From assembly GCF_002289565.1 (NCBI RefSeq), contig NZ_NTFY01000031.1, positions 62,001 through 126,000 on the forward strand: a DNA stretch of 64,000 nt. The letters run 5' to 3'. The number at the start of each line of letters is the position of its first letter. Position 1 is the stretch's first letter. The DNA comes from Rhodopirellula sp. SM50. Its GTDB lineage: Bacteria; Planctomycetota; Planctomycetia; Pirellulales; Pirellulaceae. The position numbers were made by a program, and so were the translations under genes. Of the stretch, positions 60,788 through 64,000 are shown in pieces. Below the pieces are notes generated by a model, which was not told where the DNA came from, searched no databases, and saw nothing but the letters and a program-made list of their open reading frames with translations.

Positions 60788-62494
60788 TTAACCTGACAGT
60801 TTGAAGTAAACTTCTTCGATGGACGTGACGCCCTGTTGGGCGAGATCCAGACCCATCGTGGCCAGATCCACCATCCCTTCGGAGCAGGCGATGCTACGCA
60901 GGGTGCTGCCGGGCATGCCGGATTCGATGGCATGCTCCAATTGAGGCGTCACGACCATGATTTCAAAGATCGGAGCGCGGCCGGAGTATCCGGTGCCGCC
61001 ACACTGTTCACAGCCGACCGCTTCAAAGAATTTGCCATTCAGATCGATCCCCGCGGGGATGTCACGGCCTTGATAGATCAGCTCCACCAGTGACCGGTTG
61101 AGCTGACACTCGCGTTTGCAATGCTCACACAGTCGTCGCAACAGACGTTGTGCGATCGAAGCGACCAGCGCGCCGGCGATTTTGAAGTTGTCGAGTCCCA
61201 AATCGCTCAGACGGGCAACCGTTCCGACCGCGTCATTGGTGTGCAGCGTGCTGATCAACAAGTGCCCCGTCAGCGAAGCTTGGACGGCCGTCGTGGCGGT
61301 TTCGTGATCGCGAATCTCCCCGACCAGAATCACATCCGGGTCCTGTCTCATCAAGTACTTCAATCCGGTGGCGAATCCCATACCGAATTCGTTGTTGGCA
61401 TGAACCTGATTGATTCCCGGCAGTCGAAATTCGACGGGGTCTTCGATCGTGGAGATGTTTTTCGACGCCGAGTCCATGCTGCACAACATGGAATACATCG
61501 TCGTCGTTTTTCCGGACCCCGTCGGCCCGGTCATCACGATCATTCCGTGGGGCCGGTCGAGCAATTGTTTGACGGTTGCCAGTTGACGCTCTTGCATTCC
61601 GAGCAGCGAGAAATCGAACGTCTTGCTCGATTCATCGAGCACCCGCATGACGACTTTTTCGCCACGGACACAGGGGATGCAGCTGACTCGAAAACTGGCG
61701 CGGGTCTCTCCATCCTGGATGGTCAAGTTTCCGTCCTGGGGACGTCGCTTTTCCGCGGTGTCCAGATCCGCCAGCACTTTCACCCGTCCGACCAAGGCGT
61801 CTTCGGAGTCTCCCGGCACGGTCATGATCTGATGCAACTGACCGTCGATACGATAGCGGACACGCATCTGCGGCGAGTCCGGTTCTAAGTGAATGTCGCT
61901 CGCTTCGGCTCGAACCGCCCCCATCAAAATCGCGTCGAGCAGACGTACCACCGGTGCATCGCTGTCCTCCAAGTTCTCATCGCATTGAACCGTCTCGGAG
62001 CCGCGTTCGTCCAGCTCTTGAATGCGGATGTCGACAGCGGTTTGTTTGGCTTTGATCTTGTCGTCGAATGCCGATTCGAGCATCCGATCGATGTCCGCTT
62101 CCAGGCAGATCGCGGGTTCGACTTGATAGCCGGTCATCAACTCGATTTCACTGATCGCCTCCATGTCGCTTGGATTGACCATCCCGAGTCGCAACACTTT
62201 GTTTTGAAGCTGGACCGGAGCGACCTTTCGTCGACGTGCAAAGGACTCCGGCAGCAATCGAACCAATTGCCCGTGTGTGACGTGTTCGTCAAACCCGCAA
62301 AACGGCAATTCGTATTGTTCGGCGAGCGCCTTGCCCAACTGTTCCCGCGTGACCAAGCCGCGTCTGAGCAGAAAGACGCCCAGCTGCAATCGAGTTTGGC
62401 GTTGGTCGACCAACGCGGTCTGCAACTGTTGTTCGGTGATGACACCGTGTTCCAGCAAAATGTCTCCGATGCGACGAATTTTCACGCTGCTCAT
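60788..62494 (-). CDS. gspE: Type II secretion/type IV pilus assembly ATPase (GspE/PilB-like)
   Basis: The 568-residue hexameric ATPase drives pseudopilus assembly. It has an N-terminal N1/N2 domain (MSHN_type, 'MSSVKIRRIGDILLEHGVIT'), Walker A GPTGSGKTTT at 323-332, Asp box STIEDPVEF about 348-356, Walker B DPDVILVGEIRDHETA about 385-400, and His box STLHTNDA about 415-422. A tetracysteine zinc site has CEHCKREC (456-463) and a later CEQCGG. All catalytic motifs are intact. It overlaps the receiver gene stop by 4 bases. Confidence 0.96.
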   Translation of the reverse strand: MSSVKIRRIGDILLEHGVITEQQLQTALVDQRQTRLQLGVFLLRRGLVTREQLGKALAEQYELPFCGFDEHVTHGQLVRLLPESFARRRKVAPVQLQNKVLRLGMVNPSDMEAISEIELMTGYQVEPAICLEADIDRMLESAFDDKIKAKQTAVDIRIQELDERGSETVQCDENLEDSDAPVVRLLDAILMGAVRAEASDIHLEPDSPQMRVRYRIDGQLHQIMTVPGDSEDALVGRVKVLADLDTAEKRRPQDGNLTIQDGETRASFRVSCIPCVRGEKVVMRVLDESSKTFDFSLLGMQERQLATVKQLLDRPHGMIVMTGPTGSGKTTTMYSMLCSMDSASKNISTIEDPVEFRLPGINQVHANNEFGMGFATGLKYLMRQDPDVILVGEIRDHETATTAVQASLTGHLLISTLHTNDAVGTVARLSDLGLDNFKIAGALVASIAQRLLRRLCEHCKRECQLNRSLVELIYQGRDIPAGIDLNGKFFEAVGCEQCGGTGYSGRAPIFEIMVVTPQLEHAIESGMPGSTLRSIACSEGMVDLATMGLDLAQQGVTSIEEVYFKLSG

Positions 62495-62913
62495 GTTCGT
62501 TCTGCTGGATCTCGGTGGGTCGCGATCGGTTCAGAAACGAGGTTCAGCAACGCCACCAATTTTGACTCCAGAACGACCGGATCGTACGGGGAGATCACAA
62601 AGCTCTTTGCGCCTGCCTTGTAGGCATTTTCGACCTCGACCAGGTCGCCGCGGCTGGAAATGCAAATGATCGGAATATGGCTCGTGCATTCGTCCGACGC
62701 GATTTTCTCCACCCAGCGAATTCCTTCACCCGTCTCCAGATCGAGATCGATCAAAACGGCATCCGGTAAACCTTCGGCGAGCGCCTCGGTCATCTCGTCG
62801 CTACTGCACACTCCCGTCGTCCGCATTCCGAGCAACTCGAGACGAAACACCGTGACCTCCAACACCGTTGGGTGGGCGATGTAGACCAGGATTTTCTTTG
62901 CTTCTGAATTCAT
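62491..62913 (-). CDS. Atypical receiver-domain protein heading the secretion operon
   Basis: The 140-residue product is a stand-alone CheY-like receiver domain (MNSEAKKILVYIAHPTVLE...). The acceptor Asp56 is in AVLIDLDLE and the Ser/Thr is in ICISSRGD. The usual acidic pair after beta-1 is missing (VYIAHP), and the conserved Lys after beta-5 is replaced by Ser (FVISPYD). Both are needed for phosphoryl transfer, so it may be phosphorylation-independent. I chose the ATG at 62913; a GTG at 62934 adds seven residues. It is the first gene of the operon and overlaps gspE by 4 bases. Confidence 0.75.
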   Translation of the reverse strand: MNSEAKKILVYIAHPTVLEVTVFRLELLGMRTTGVCSSDEMTEALAEGLPDAVLIDLDLETGEGIRWVEKIASDECTSHIPIICISSRGDLVEVENAYKAGAKSFVISPYDPVVLESKLVALLNLVSEPIATHRDPAERT

Positions 62914-63153
62914 TGCAGGTACGAAGGGACGCACTGAGATGGTGACACTGTCAAAACGCTAGGTTGCCGAAACCTGCGGTCAAACGCGGACCTGACAGTT
63001 GGCAAAGATCGCATAGAAGCCACCTGAGAACGCCCTCAAGCGAGGGAAAACCGTCAATTCGACATCCGAGTCGGCCGCCGCATGCGGGCGTGTCACAGAG
63101 TGCGACAGAGAGAAACGTTTTGTTCCATCGACACGTCCCGTGCTGTGTTAACT

Positions 63154-63981
63154 ATGCAACCCTTCGCATCGTCCATCCCCCAGCGTCACATCACGTCAGC
63201 CATCCTTGTGGCTCTGATCTGCGTCTCAGGCTGTGGACCGGAGCAGCCCACGGTGACGGCACAACCTGAAGTCGCTCTTCCGCTGACCGCCGTCGATCAC
63301 CGCGCGTCGGTGGCGCCGGTGATTTCGGATGCCGATGGGCCGAGATCCACAGAAGATGGTGTGACGGTGCAGCGACGGGTGGAGGAACCACCGGCGGAAG
63401 TTACCGTTGACGAAGGTGACGTCTCACCGATCCCCGATCACCTCGATTTCTTCATGCCGCCGAAGACGGCGACCGTCAAAGTCGAGGTTGCGACGTCGGA
63501 GCCGGAGATGGAGCAGTCGACGGTGCGGTTGATCGGATTCGTGACGTCGGATGCAGAGGATGAACATGCCACGCTGGCGCTGCTGCGGGTCGGCGGAAAA
63601 CTGATTCCGATTCAAGCCGGTGAGGAGTTTGACGGCATTTCATTGCTTTCGACAGATAGAAAAAACAGGTCCGTCGAAATTCGGCACCTGGATGAGTGCA
63701 TGACGTTGGCGATGATGGACCAACCCATCGAAAACCCAGCGGTGCAAGGGCTCGCGGTCCAACCCGTTCGACGCCGCGCGACAGCTCCCAAACCAACCAC
63801 ACGTCACTCAGCGGCACGCGACAACTTTCATCTGTCAGATCCAGAATTTGCGACTCCGCCGGAGCCGGACCTGGGACTGGGGGCAATTCCCGCAGGCATG
63901 GACCTTGAGCTTCCCGAGGAACTGCGGTTACCCGAGATGCCTGAATTGCCCGAGTTGGAGGGTTTGCCGGGCTTGCCCTGA
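63154..63981 (+). CDS. Lipoprotein with GspC/PilP-like segment
   Basis: The 275-residue product has a lipobox (LVALICVSG|C) giving an acylated Cys near residue 28. A Pro/Glu-rich linker follows, then a ~70-residue segment ('VRLIGFVTSDAEDEHATLAL', 'GGKLIPIQAGEEFDGISLLS', 'KNRSVEIRHLDECMTL') of the small beta-barrel type of PilP or the GspC HR domain. A Pro/Leu/Glu-rich tail (LPEELRLPEMPELPELEGL) ends the protein. The similarity is a pattern judgement. It is divergent from the operon with 240 bp between starts, fitting a missing alignment subunit. The ATG at 63154 is chosen as the signal-peptide start. Confidence 0.6.
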   Translation: MQPFASSIPQRHITSAILVALICVSGCGPEQPTVTAQPEVALPLTAVDHRASVAPVISDADGPRSTEDGVTVQRRVEEPPAEVTVDEGDVSPIPDHLDFFMPPKTATVKVEVATSEPEMEQSTVRLIGFVTSDAEDEHATLALLRVGGKLIPIQAGEEFDGISLLSTDRKNRSVEIRHLDECMTLAMMDQPIENPAVQGLAVQPVRRRATAPKPTTRHSAARDNFHLSDPEFATPPEPDLGLGAIPAGMDLELPEELRLPEMPELPELEGLPGLP

Positions 63982-64000
63982 GTCGACTGAGCCGCCAGCG

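Overview
The window comes from a planctomycete, most likely a Pirellulaceae member of the Rhodopirellula type. The support is a set of family signatures: a DUF1592-type CxxCH protein next to a DUF1552 protein; giant secreted proteins that begin with an LESRxLLA-like sorting motif and end in dockerin-like repeats; PEP-CTERM proteins; an ECF sigma factor coupled to a WD40 Ser/Thr kinase; and a PilM-PilN fusion in a type II secretion/type IV pilus-like operon. All names are my reading of the translated sequence; no database was searched.

Layout. 1-7.2 kb: a secreted dockerin protein, a small HExxH protein divergent from a group 2 truncated haemoglobin, two planctomycete-type hypotheticals, and many intergenic palindromes, including a 217-bp duplication. 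7.2-18.9 kb (minus strand): a secreted LRR/HEAT protein, the DUF1592-DUF1552 pair, and the overlapping ECF sigma and kinase genes. 19.1-31.2 kb: one 4,044-residue secreted protein with GEVED, PKD, SdrD-B, beta-propeller, lipase-like, Ig-like and dockerin segments. 31.3-42.8 kb: two PEP-CTERM proteins, a Tat-exported hypothetical, a 1,324-residue beta-helix/autotransporter-repeat/dockerin protein, a tRNA-Gly(CCC), a secreted FAD oxidoreductase and a peptidoglycan-binding CHAP-like protein. 43-48.5 kb: the pta-ackA operon, a Gfo/Idh/MocA oxidoreductase and a small membrane protein. 48.5-52.7 kb: two divergent Na/Pi-cotransporter genes with an 11-bp-period direct repeat between them. 52.7-62.9 kb: a tightly packed minus-strand secretion/pilus operon (receiver, ATPase, inner-membrane platform, five prepilins, PilX/GspK-like, PilM-PilN, PilO, secretin). 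A lipoprotein that may complete this apparatus is transcribed away from it at 63.2 kb.

How the genes fit together. Two export/anchoring routes are visible among the cargo: the LESR N-terminal motif with dockerin, and PEP-CTERM. The window also carries a secretion or pseudopilus machine, and Pta-AckA for acetyl-CoA/acetate interconversion. The most unusual non-genic signal is a family of intergenic palindromes built from iterated ~16-bp units of the form GGTCAAAAGATGnnnn. They cluster at gene 3' ends and enclose a loop with a conserved 15-codon reading frame.
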